Shown here: positions 43,673 through 51,156 of the stretch, piece by piece
How positions within the stretch are numbered: the first letter of the stretch is position 1
How the letters are laid out: every line of letters starts with the position of its first letter
Assembly: GCA_017441385.1 (NCBI GenBank)
Contig: JAFRXY010000053.1
Span: 1-53,807 of the forward strand
Direction of reading: 5' to 3'
Length of the DNA stretch: 53,807 nucleotides
Source of the DNA: Clostridia bacterium
GTDB lineage: Bacteria; Bacillota; Clostridia; Oscillospirales; Acutalibacteraceae
The notes under the pieces: model-generated
Told to the model about the DNA's origin: nothing
Database searches by the model: none
The model's input: only the letters and a program-made list of their open reading frames with translations
Translations under genes and position numbers: made by a program

Positions 43673-45508
43673 TTGAATACCATCGAACTTAGCGCTATCG
43701 CGATTTACTTTGTGCTTGTCATAGGCATCGGCATTTTCTTCTTTGTCAAGTCAAAAAAGAGCGAGAGCGAAAAGGAGTACTTCCTGGGCGGCAGAAACAT
43801 GAACGGTCTGGTGGCCGCTCTGAGCGCAGGAGCCTCCGACATGAGCGCGTGGGTGCTCATGGGTCTGCCGGGTTCCATCTATCTGGCGGGCGTCGGCAAG
43901 GTGTGGATCGCGGTCGGTCTGCTGGCCGGCACCATCAGCGCGTGGATTTTTGTCGCGCCCAAGCTGCGGAGATATTCCATCCGCGCGAAGGATTCCATTA
44001 CCATTCCGCAGTTCCTCACCAACCGTTTTCTGACGCAGAACAAAGCGTTGCAGATTATCTCCGCACTTGTCTTTGTGATTGTCTACTGCGTCTACTCCGC
44101 TTCGAGCATTGTGGCCTGCGGAGACCTCTTCAAGACGGTTCTCAATGTCGACCCGAGAATTTCCATGATCGTGGCGACTGCCATTATCGTGCTTTACACA
44201 TTCCTCGGCGGCTTCAACGCCGTCTGCTGGACCGACTTCTTCCAAGGGCTGCTTATGCTGGCCGCCCTGATGCTCTGCCCGATCATTGCCCTCGTGGCCG
44301 TCAAGACAGGCGGATATGTGGCGGACGCGGGAGCGGTTCTCCCCGAAAACTACTACAATCTGCTTTCCAGCGGCTCCTTTGACTGGGCCAGCATCGCCGA
44401 CATTCTCACCGGCTTCGGCTGGGGACTCGGTTACTTCGGCATGCCCCACATCATCGTGAGATTCATCGCCATCAAGTCCGAAAAGGAGATGAAGAAATCC
44501 CAGATCGTCGGCAGCTGCTGGACGGCTGTTATTCTCACCATGTCGGCCGTCGTGGGTCTTTTCGGCAGATATCTCTTTGCTGACAGCCTCACCGAGAGCA
44601 AGAGCCTTGTGTTCGTCACCATGGTGCGCAAATTCTTCCCGGCTTTCGTTGCCGGCATCCTGCTTTCCGCCATCATCGCCGCCGCGATGAGCACCGCCGA
44701 TTCTCAGCTTCTCGCTTCTTCATCGGCCTTTTCCTCTGACGTCTACAAGGCGGTCATCCGCAAGAAGGCCTCCAACAAGGAAATGATGTGGGCGGGCAGA
44801 ATCGTGGTCGTCATCATCGCGGTTGTCGCCTTCTTTATCGCCACCAACCCCAGCTGCGAAGGCATCATGGAACTTGTGGAATGCGCTTGGGGCTTCTTCG
44901 GCGCCTCCTTCGGCCCGGTTATCCTGCTGGCGCTCTACTGGAAGAGATTCACCTATCCCGGCGCTGTGGCGGGTATCGTGACCGGTTTTGCGGCCGATAT
45001 GGTGTGGTATGTCCTCTTTACCGGCGATGCCGGCATCTTCAAGGTCGGTCTTTACAATACCGGTATCTATGAGATTATTCCCGGCTTCTTCTGCGGCCTG
45101 ATTGCCGCCGTGCTGGTCACCCTGATCAGCAAGAAGCCCTCCGAGGAAGTGCTCGCTCTCTTTGAGCAGGCAAAGCTCCCCATCGATGTAGCTTCTGCGT
45201 CAGAAGCCGACGTAGCTTTGGGCGAAGTTGCCGCCGCCGCTGTGGAAGAAGCCGCTCCTGTCGAACAATCCGCTCCTGTCGAACAATCCGCTCCTGTGGA
45301 AGAAGCCGCTCCTGTGGAAGAAGCCGCTCCTGTGGAAGAAGCCGCTCCTGTCGAAGAAGCCGCTCCTGTCGAAGAAGCCGCTCCTGTCGAAGAAGCCGCT
45401 CCTGTCGAAGAATCCGCTCCTGTCGAAGAAGCCGCCTCTGTCGAAGAATCCGCTCCTGTGGAAGAAGCCGCTCCTGTCGAAGAAGCCGCTGAATCCGCCG
45501 CGGAGTAA
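43673..45508 (+). CDS. putP: Sodium:solute symporter (PutP-like) with hexapeptide-repeat tail
   Basis: A 611-residue member of the SSS family, closest in look to sodium/proline symporters. About 13 helices fill residues 1-490; the family segments SAGASDMSAWVLMGLPGS, GGFNAVCWTDFFQG and AAAMSTADSQLLASSSAFS are clear. The cytoplasmic tail is unusual: from about residue 528 it is 13 copies of APVEE(A/S)-type hexapeptides ending ESAAE. The start is TTG 43673, with AAAGG about 12 bases upstream; TTG 43637 is possible. Proline as substrate is inferred from family resemblance. A terminator follows. Confidence 0.93.
   Translation: MNTIELSAIAIYFVLVIGIGIFFFVKSKKSESEKEYFLGGRNMNGLVAALSAGASDMSAWVLMGLPGSIYLAGVGKVWIAVGLLAGTISAWIFVAPKLRRYSIRAKDSITIPQFLTNRFLTQNKALQIISALVFVIVYCVYSASSIVACGDLFKTVLNVDPRISMIVATAIIVLYTFLGGFNAVCWTDFFQGLLMLAALMLCPIIALVAVKTGGYVADAGAVLPENYYNLLSSGSFDWASIADILTGFGWGLGYFGMPHIIVRFIAIKSEKEMKKSQIVGSCWTAVILTMSAVVGLFGRYLFADSLTESKSLVFVTMVRKFFPAFVAGILLSAIIAAAMSTADSQLLASSSAFSSDVYKAVIRKKASNKEMMWAGRIVVVIIAVVAFFIATNPSCEGIMELVECAWGFFGASFGPVILLALYWKRFTYPGAVAGIVTGFAADMVWYVLFTGDAGIFKVGLYNTGIYEIIPGFFCGLIAAVLVTLISKKPSEEVLALFEQAKLPIDVASASEADVALGEVAAAAVEEAAPVEQSAPVEQSAPVEEAAPVEEAAPVEEAAPVEEAAPVEEAAPVEEAAPVEESAPVEEAASVEESAPVEEAAPVEEAAESAAE
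45254..45487 (+). repeat. In-frame 18-bp tandem repeat, 13 copies, in the symporter gene
   Basis: Thirteen contiguous units of GCTCCTGTNGAANAANCC encode APVEEA/APVEES/APVEQS (one ASVEES). Units differ mainly at synonymous or single positions, so the array arose by tandem duplication. It is coding, without spacers. Confidence 0.95.
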
Positions 45509-45530
45509 AAGCATTTACAATAGTCAATAA

Positions 45531-45579
45531 AAAGCGAGTCTTGAATGAGTGAACGGATTCATTCGGGACTCGCTTTTTT
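45531..45579 (+). terminator. Rho-independent terminator after the symporter gene
   Basis: AAAGCGAGTC pairs with GACTCGCTTT, with an inner GAATGAG/TTCATTC-type stem, and is followed by T residues. Confidence 0.88.
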
Positions 45580-45624
45580 GGGGTAAGAAAGAATAAAGAA
45601 AATCTAAAGATGAGCCGTAAGATG

Positions 45625-45652
45625 TTGATTTATGCGACAGAAATGATACAAT
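45625..45652 (+). promoter_or_regulatory. Promoter of the Cys-rich pair
   Basis: TTGATT (45625-45630) and TACAAT (45647-45652), spacer 16, ending 36 bases before the TTG start at 45689. Confidence 0.65.
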
Positions 45653-45688
45653 AATATATGGAATATCCAAGCGAAAGGAGCGGGAAGA

Positions 45689-46135
45689 TTGCCAAGGGTA
45701 ATGGAACTGGTCATGCCGGATTTCTGCCAATATGAGGATAAATACATGAGTGTCCCCTATACCGGGGAAATGCCTCATTTGCGCAGAGCCGCCGAATTAC
45801 TCAACGGGAAATTCAACGGTTATGCGGCCTTTGACATACTGGATTATCCCTACTGTGTGAGGGAAAACCTGCGCAGGGTGTATGTCAGGGTGTCACATAT
45901 TTCCGAAATAACGGAATTTGAACGCGAGCTTCTGACGCGGGAGGAGTACGCGCAGGCACTTCGCCGCACGATTAATGAAAAGTGTGTGAACTGCTTGCGT
46001 TTTGTCAGCGAAGAGGCCTGCGTCAACGGCGATTGCGGCATGATTGTGGATCATCAATCCGGCCGTGGAAAAATCGGCAGGTGCAGAAATTTCAAACCAA
46101 AAGGAGAGCCAGATCATGAAGGTACTGGAAATTGA
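45689..46135 (+). CDS. Cys-rich protein A of a tandem paralogous pair, unknown function
   Basis: A 148-residue soluble protein, no signal or membrane helix. Its C-terminal part has LLTREEYAQALRRTINEKCVNCLRF is too long to be a known motif but splits into REEY, a helix, and CVNC, followed by two further Cys in ACVNGDC and one in GRCRNF: a likely zinc site. The start is TTG 45689 with AAAGGAG 8 bases upstream. Its 3' end overlaps gene B by 20 bases. Not recognised as a named family. Confidence 0.75.
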   Translation: MPRVMELVMPDFCQYEDKYMSVPYTGEMPHLRRAAELLNGKFNGYAAFDILDYPYCVRENLRRVYVRVSHISEITEFERELLTREEYAQALRRTINEKCVNCLRFVSEEACVNGDCGMIVDHQSGRGKIGRCRNFKPKGEPDHEGTGN

Positions 46136-46532
46136 CTACGACAAATACATCTACCCGGACGGGGTGAGTACGCCGGAAGGCTTTGGGGCGTTTCTGATGG
46201 CCAATTCCGGCGGGTTCGTTGAAATGCTTTATTTCAGCAGCGACAACTGTATTGACCCCTATTATATTGAGGAAGAGGTGGGGCGCAAATACATCAATCC
46301 CGCGATGGTTAGCGTATTCAGGGAGTGTGAAGTGACCGTGCTTCCCCGTGAGGAGTACGACAGACGGCTTGCAGATTTGGAAAAGAATAGGTGCGTACAC
46401 TGTGCCAATTATGAGATAAACGGCGGAGAATGCTGCGACAATATCCGGGATAATCTCTGTCTGGACGGTAAGTGCTGGAATTTTGAGGCTTTTGAGAATC
46501 AAGTTGAGCGGCAAGAGAATCAAGCCGAATAA
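46116..46532 (+). CDS. Cys-rich protein B of a tandem paralogous pair, unknown function
   Basis: A 138-residue soluble protein. It shares the layout of its upstream neighbour: VLPREEYDRRL, a charged helix, then RCVHC, and later GECC, LCLDGKC and WNFE; that is, REEY-helix-CxxC-Cys cluster-aromatic/Phe. The N-terminal halves differ more. A zinc-binding module is likely. The start is ATG 46116 with AAGGAG 9 bases before it; the longer frame reads inside gene A. The two genes overlap by 20 bases and should be co-translated. Function unknown. Confidence 0.75.
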   Translation: MKVLEIDYDKYIYPDGVSTPEGFGAFLMANSGGFVEMLYFSSDNCIDPYYIEEEVGRKYINPAMVSVFRECEVTVLPREEYDRRLADLEKNRCVHCANYEINGGECCDNIRDNLCLDGKCWNFEAFENQVERQENQAE

Positions 46533-46564
46533 ATCAAGCCCGAATAATAATTTTGAAAAAACTA

Positions 46565-46594
46565 TTGACAACCGCCTATATAAAATGCTATAAT
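46565..46594 (+). promoter_or_regulatory. Promoter of rplU-prp-rpmA
   Basis: Consensus TTGACA (46565-46570) and TATAAT (46589-46594), spacer 18, about 110 bases before rplU. Confidence 0.85.
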
Positions 46595-46600
46595 CATTAG

Positions 46601-46707
46601 GCCGCTTGTTGCGGGCTTTTTTAAGTCGGTCTTTTTCCCTTTTGAATTAGGGAAAAATCGCGCCCGGCAGCAGCGAGTCTATTGTATAAGGCAGGTGCCG
46701 TAAAATT
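46601..46707 (+). promoter_or_regulatory. rplU leader, L21-leader-type
   Basis: The roughly 107-base leader starts with a GCCGC/GCGGGC hairpin and TTTTTT, then TTTTTCCC/GGGAAAAA (46632-46657), and reaches the AGGTG ribosome binding site of rplU. Firmicutes often carry a conserved L21 leader RNA here; position and T-rich GCGGGC start fit, but the covariance model was not run. Confidence 0.6.
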
Positions 46708-47013
46708 ATGTACGCAATTATCGAAACAGGCGGAAAGCAGTTCAAGGTTGAGCAGGGCGACGAAATCTATGCCGAGCTTCTGAACGCTGAGGCAGACGAC
46801 GTTGTAGAGCTGAAGGTTATCGCTCTCGGCGGTGAGGACGGTATCAAGGTCGGCAGCGACGTTGAGAACGCAAAGGTCATGGCCAAGGTCGTCAAGAACG
46901 GTAAGGCAAAGAAGATTACCGTCTTTACCTACAAGCCCAAGAAGAGTTCTTCCCGCAAGATGGGTCACAGACAGCCCTACACCAAGCTCGCAATCACCGA
47001 GATCATCGCGTAA
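46708..47013 (+). CDS. rplU: 50S ribosomal protein L21
   Basis: A 101-residue protein starting [18 protein letters not shown] with the C-terminal [17 protein letters not shown] segment, both standard for L21. It is the first gene of rplU-prp-rpmA. Confidence 0.98.
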   Translation: MYAIIETGGKQFKVEQGDEIYAELLNAEADDVVELKVIALGGEDGIKVGSDVENAKVMAKVVKNGKAKKITVFTYKPKKSSSRKMGHRQPYTKLAITEIIA

Positions 47014-47022
47014 TTTCCGGCT

Positions 47023-47343
47023 GTGATCACAGTAGAGCTTTATTCCGACCGGGAGCATGCTCCCGTAGGATTCCAAGTCAGCGGTCATACAGGCGTGAGG
47101 GGGGAATCGGTCGTTTGCGCGGCGGTTTCATCGGCCTGTTATATGGCGGCCAACACCATCACCGAGGTACTCGGCATTGACGCCGACGCTTCGGAGTCCG
47201 ACGGATATATGCGCGTCACCGTGAGCGGCGACGGCATTTCCAAGGCAAAGGCGATACTGGACGGGCTGCGGCTTCATATGGAGCAGCTTGCGGAGCAGTA
47301 TCCCAAACAGATCAAAATCAAATTTTCGGAGGTGCATCAGTAA
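47023..47343 (+). CDS. prp: Ribosomal-processing cysteine protease Prp
   Basis: A 106-residue protease that trims the N-terminus of L27 in Firmicutes. His22 in SGHTG and Cys32 in [11 protein letters not shown] are the expected catalytic pair. The start is GTG 47023. The stop overlaps the start of rpmA by one base. The presence of a long L27 N-terminal extension next door (MLKVNIQLF before AHKKG) confirms the role. Confidence 0.95.
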   Translation: MITVELYSDREHAPVGFQVSGHTGVRGESVVCAAVSSACYMAANTITEVLGIDADASESDGYMRVTVSGDGISKAKAILDGLRLHMEQLAEQYPKQIKIKFSEVHQ

Positions 47344-47627
47344 TGCTGAAGGTAAATATACAGCTTTTCGCCCATAAAAAAGGTATGGGCTCCACCAAGA
47401 ACGGCAGAGATTCCGAATCCAAGCGTCTTGGCGTCAAGAGAGGCGACGGTCAGTTCGTTCTCGCGGGCAATGTGCTTGTTCGTCAGAGAGGCACAAAGAT
47501 TCATCCCGGCACCAATGTCGGCAAGGGCGGCGACGACACCCTCTTTGCTACATGCGACGGTATTCTTCGCTTTGAGAGACTCGGCAGAGACCGCAAGAAG
47601 GCTTCTGTCTATCCTGTAGAGCAGTAA
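47343..47627 (+). CDS. rpmA: 50S ribosomal protein L27 precursor
   Basis: A 94-residue L27 with the Prp-cleavable extension MLKVNIQLF; mature L27 would start [18 protein letters not shown]. The exposed N-terminus reaches the peptidyl-transferase centre, so processing by Prp is expected to be essential, as shown in Staphylococcus. A strong terminator follows 60 bases after the stop. Confidence 0.98.
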   Translation: MLKVNIQLFAHKKGMGSTKNGRDSESKRLGVKRGDGQFVLAGNVLVRQRGTKIHPGTNVGKGGDDTLFATCDGILRFERLGRDRKKASVYPVEQ

Positions 47628-47686
47628 TTCAATAGTCGGACCGAAGATTTTTATCAGGTCAGACGGCTTTTGTAAACATTCCGACA

Positions 47687-47724
47687 AAAACCCGGGACCG
47701 TTTTGATTTACGTCTCGGGTTTTT
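47687..47724 (+). terminator. Rho-independent terminator after rpmA
   Basis: A 12-bp stem AAAACCCGGGAC/GTCTCGGGTTTT with one G-T pair, followed by a T. Confidence 0.9.
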
Positions 47725-47761
47725 ATGTTTGATTCATTATTATTATTCAGGGGGTATTGTA

Positions 47762-48220
47762 ATGAAAAAATCCGCTTATAAACTGATCTACGGCTACATG
47801 GCGCTCACTTATGCGGTACTGTTTCTCGGAGTGCTGATAAGCGACACGCTGTACGACGGCAAGTCGAGAATCCTCTGCGCTTCCGATGTTCCGAGGATGT
47901 TTGTCCCGGCCATCATGAATGTGCCGACCTTCGTGCCGTGGCTGCTTTTCGGTCTGATGGTTGTCGCGACGGTAATTTGCGCCAATGTATGCAAGCAGTT
48001 TACTCTCGGAATAGGCATTTCGAACGGACTTCTGGGTCTTTATACGCTCATCGTTTACGGAAGCGAACTGAAAAAATTCGTGCCCTTCACTTTTGAAATG
48101 CCCACCGTGCGATCCGCTTTTTTTGTGATCGGCTCGTATGTGATCGTTATCATGACGCTTGTATTTGTTCCTCTGATTGTTTTCAGCAAGGACGAAGATC
48201 AGTTTGACAGGATCTGGTGA
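47762..48220 (+). CDS. Four-helix membrane protein of unknown function
   Basis: A 152-residue protein with hydrophobic segments at about 10-28, 50-70, 75-98 and 118-140. No family is recognised. The start is ATG 47762 with AGGGGGT 6 bases upstream. obgE begins 6 bases after its stop, so both are likely translated from one message. Confidence 0.75.
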   Translation: MKKSAYKLIYGYMALTYAVLFLGVLISDTLYDGKSRILCASDVPRMFVPAIMNVPTFVPWLLFGLMVVATVICANVCKQFTLGIGISNGLLGLYTLIVYGSELKKFVPFTFEMPTVRSAFFVIGSYVIVIMTLVFVPLIVFSKDEDQFDRIW

Positions 48221-48226
48221 TCTATC

Positions 48227-49492
48227 ATGTTTATCGATAAAGCTAAAATCAAACTGAAAGCCGGCAACGGCGGCGACGGCGCGGTTTCCTTCCACCGGGA
48301 GAAATACGTCGCGGCGGGCGGTCCCGACGGCGGCGACGGTGGAAAGGGCGGCAATATCGTCTTTGCGGTGTCCACCCATCTTTCCACCCTCGCCGACTTC
48401 CGCTATAAGCGCAAATACCGCGCGGAGGACGGCGGCAACGGCAAACCCGGCCGAGGTTCCGGCAGGAAGGGAGCCGACCTGCTTGTGCAGGTGCCGCTCG
48501 GTACCGTCGTGCGCGACGCGGAAAGCGGCAGGATCATCGCCGACCTTTCGGACGATCAGCCCCATGTCATCGCCAAAGGCGGTAAGGGCGGCTGGGGCAA
48601 TACCCATTTCGCCACCCCGACCCGTCAGGTGCCGAAGTTCGCCAAACCCGGCATTCCCGGCGAGGAAATGGAAGTGCTGCTGGAACTCAAACTGCTGGCC
48701 GATGTGGGGCTGGTCGGATTCCCCAATGTCGGCAAATCCTCCCTCATCAACGAGGTCAGCGAAGCCAGATCGGTCGTCGGCAATTATCATTTCACCACCG
48801 TCGAGCCGGTGCTGGGCGTGGTGCGCAGGGGAGAAGGACAGTCCTTCGTTATGGCGGACATTCCCGGACTGATTGAAGGCGCGGGGGACGGCGTCGGATT
48901 GGGCCATGAATTTCTGCGGCATGTGGACAGGTGCCGGCTGCTGGTGCATATTGTGGACGTTTCAGGCAGCGAAGGCCGCGACCCTATCGAGGATTTTGAG
49001 ACCATCAATGCCGAGCTGGTCAAATACAGCGAAGAGCTGGCCAAGCGTCCCATGATTGTCGCGGGCAACAAGATTGATCTTGCAAGCGATGAGCAGTTGC
49101 GGCGTTTCGAAGAATATATCCGCGGTAAAGGGTACGAATATTTCCCCATTTCCGCGCCGATACGTTACGGCGTTGACGAGCTGATCGCGAAGATCGTGGA
49201 AATGCTTTCCAAGCTGCCGCCGATTGTCATTTACGAGCCGGAGCCGTTTGTTCCCGAACCCGTGGAAGACAAGCGGGAATTCAGCATCCGCGTGGAGGAC
49301 GGTGTCTATGTCGTGGAAGCGCCGTGGCTGCTCAACATCATGCGTTCGGTCAATTTCGACGACTACGAGTCCATGCAGTATTTCGAGAGAGTGCTGAATA
49401 ACAGCGGCATTATCGACGGTCTGCGCGAGGCGGGTGTTCAGGAGAAGGACACCGTGAGCATTTACGATTTTGAATTTGATTTTATCAATTAA
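48227..49492 (+). CDS. obg: GTPase ObgE/CgtA
   Basis: A 421-residue GTPase that acts in late 50S assembly and the stringent response. Residues 1-158 are the glycine-rich Obg domain (KLKAGNGGDGAVSFHRE, GGPDGGDGGKGG). The G domain has GFPNVGKSSLINEV and DIPGLIEGA, and NKIDLAS as G4. The C-terminal OCT domain, specific to Gram-positives, runs from ~345 (EFSIRVEDGVYVVEAPWL) to the end. obg after rplU-rpmA is the usual order, here split by a membrane protein gene. Confidence 0.97.
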   Translation: MFIDKAKIKLKAGNGGDGAVSFHREKYVAAGGPDGGDGGKGGNIVFAVSTHLSTLADFRYKRKYRAEDGGNGKPGRGSGRKGADLLVQVPLGTVVRDAESGRIIADLSDDQPHVIAKGGKGGWGNTHFATPTRQVPKFAKPGIPGEEMEVLLELKLLADVGLVGFPNVGKSSLINEVSEARSVVGNYHFTTVEPVLGVVRRGEGQSFVMADIPGLIEGAGDGVGLGHEFLRHVDRCRLLVHIVDVSGSEGRDPIEDFETINAELVKYSEELAKRPMIVAGNKIDLASDEQLRRFEEYIRGKGYEYFPISAPIRYGVDELIAKIVEMLSKLPPIVIYEPEPFVPEPVEDKREFSIRVEDGVYVVEAPWLLNIMRSVNFDDYESMQYFERVLNNSGIIDGLREAGVQEKDTVSIYDFEFDFIN

Positions 49493-49516
49493 ATTTTTGA
49501 GGAGAACTTGAAAAAA

Positions 49517-50917
49517 ATGAAAGAAAAGACACTGGCGGAGAAGCTCCGTGAAGAACTGGCTTACAATCCCAAGAACGGCGGCCTGAAACTCACCGAGGAT
49601 CAGCTCAGACGCGCCTATGAATTCTGCGACGACTACAAGGAATTCCTCGACGCGGCCAAGACCGAGCGCGAGGCAGTCGCGGAATCGGTCAGGCTTGCCG
49701 AAATCGCGGGTTTTGTTCCCTTTGAAAAGGGAAAGGTGTATCAGGCGGGGGAGAAGGTCTACCGCGTCAACCGCGGCAAGGCGATCATTCTGGCTGTCAT
49801 CGGCCGCAAGCCGGTCAGCGAGGGCGTGCGGTTTGCGATTTCCCACATCGACTCCCCCCGGCTTGACCTTAAGCCCAATCCCCTTTATGAATCCGATGAA
49901 ATCGCCATGTTCAAGACCCATTACTACGGCGGTATCAAGAAGTACCAGTGGACGACCATTCCGCTTGCCATGCACGGCGTGATCTTCCTTGCCGACGGCA
50001 GCAAGCTGGAAGTGCGTATCGGCGAGGAGGAAGGCGACCCGCAGTTCTGCGTGACCGACCTTCTGCCCCATCTCGGACGCAAGCAGGAGAAGGAACCGCT
50101 TGCCACCGCCATTCCCGCTGAGAATCTGAATATTCTGGTGGGCAGCCTTCCCATCAATGAGGAAAAGGGCAGCGATCTGGTCAAGCTCAACACCCTCCGG
50201 CTGCTCCATGAGAAATACGGTCTGGTGGAAGCCGACTTCCTCTCGGCAGAGATCGAATTCGTTCCGGCGGCCAAGGCGCGCGACGTGGGCTTTGACCGCT
50301 CCATGATCGGCGCCTACGGCCACGACGACCGTGTCTGCGCCTATCCCGCGCTCATGGCGGCGCTCACCTGCAACAATCCCGTGCATACAGCTATCACCGT
50401 TCTTACGGACAAGGAGGAGATCGGCAGCGAGGGCAACACCGGTCTGAAATCCGCCTATCTGGAATACTTCATTCATGATCTCGCCGATATGCAGGGGGTG
50501 AAGGGCAGAGACGCGCTTTCCGCTTCCCAGTGTCTTTCGGCTGATGTGAACGCGGCCTTCGATCCCACCTATGCCGATGTCTATGAAAAGAGAAACGCCT
50601 GCTTCCTCAACAAGGGCGTGTGTATCACCAAGTACACCGGCGCCGGCGGAAAGAGCGGCACCTCCGACGCTTCCGCCGAGTACATGAGCCGCGTCAGACG
50701 GCTGCTCGACAGCAGGAATGTTCTCTGGCAGATCGGCGAGCTGGGCAAGGTGGATGTCGGCGGCGGCGGAACGGTCGCCAAATTCGTCGCGGCACTCGAC
50801 GTGGACACCGTTGACCTCGGCGTTCCGGTGCTTTCCATGCACGCACCGTGGGAAATCGTTTCCAAAATCGATGTCTATATGGCCTACAGAGCCTTCTATG
50901 AATTCTTCCTCGACTGA
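49517..50917 (+). CDS. M18 family aminopeptidase
   Basis: A 466-residue di-zinc metalloaminopeptidase of the aspartyl aminopeptidase family. The metal ligands are in SHIDSPRLDLKP, TDKEEIGSEGNTG and the C-terminal SMHAPWEIVSK; YGHDDRVCAYPAL is also diagnostic. The start is given as ATG 49517; TTG 49508 has GAGGAG only 3 bases upstream. Cytoplasmic peptide turnover is expected. It follows obgE by about 24 bases and is closed by a terminator. Confidence 0.94.
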   Translation: MKEKTLAEKLREELAYNPKNGGLKLTEDQLRRAYEFCDDYKEFLDAAKTEREAVAESVRLAEIAGFVPFEKGKVYQAGEKVYRVNRGKAIILAVIGRKPVSEGVRFAISHIDSPRLDLKPNPLYESDEIAMFKTHYYGGIKKYQWTTIPLAMHGVIFLADGSKLEVRIGEEEGDPQFCVTDLLPHLGRKQEKEPLATAIPAENLNILVGSLPINEEKGSDLVKLNTLRLLHEKYGLVEADFLSAEIEFVPAAKARDVGFDRSMIGAYGHDDRVCAYPALMAALTCNNPVHTAITVLTDKEEIGSEGNTGLKSAYLEYFIHDLADMQGVKGRDALSASQCLSADVNAAFDPTYADVYEKRNACFLNKGVCITKYTGAGGKSGTSDASAEYMSRVRRLLDSRNVLWQIGELGKVDVGGGGTVAKFVAALDVDTVDLGVPVLSMHAPWEIVSKIDVYMAYRAFYEFFLD

Positions 50918-50943
50918 TTTTTATTATTTTTGAAATAGTCTAT

Positions 50944-50994
50944 CCCGAAGTTTCTGAAATCGTGATCCGCGGTTCGGACACTTCGGGCTTTTTT
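50944..50994 (+). terminator. Rho-independent terminator after the aminopeptidase gene
   Basis: CCCGAAGT/ACTTCGGG perfect 8-bp stem followed by CTTTTTT. Confidence 0.88.
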
Positions 50995-51054
50995 CATTTT
51001 TTATCCTATTTCATGAAGAATGTATGAACTTTTATGACAAATCGTTAAAATCAA

Positions 51055-51083
51055 TTGAAGTCTACTTACTTTTTTGATATAAT
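51055..51083 (+). promoter_or_regulatory. Promoter of the CotH gene
   Basis: TTGAAG (51055-51060) and TATAAT (51078-51083), spacer 17, ending about 70 bases before the GTG start. Confidence 0.75.
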
Positions 51084-51156
51084 AACGTGAAAACAGCGTA
51101 AAATGCTGTGAATGAAGATGTAATTTTGTTGGCTTACTGTAAGAGGTGGGATTACT

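Noticed and set aside
45126-45530. Repeat-rich open frames in other frames of the symporter tail
   Set aside because: An 18-bp period is a multiple of three, so all six frames stay open. Only the frame continuous with the symporter is supported.
48962-50842. 626-codon minus-strand open frame opposite obgE and the aminopeptidase gene
   Set aside because: Antisense shadow over two recognisable genes.
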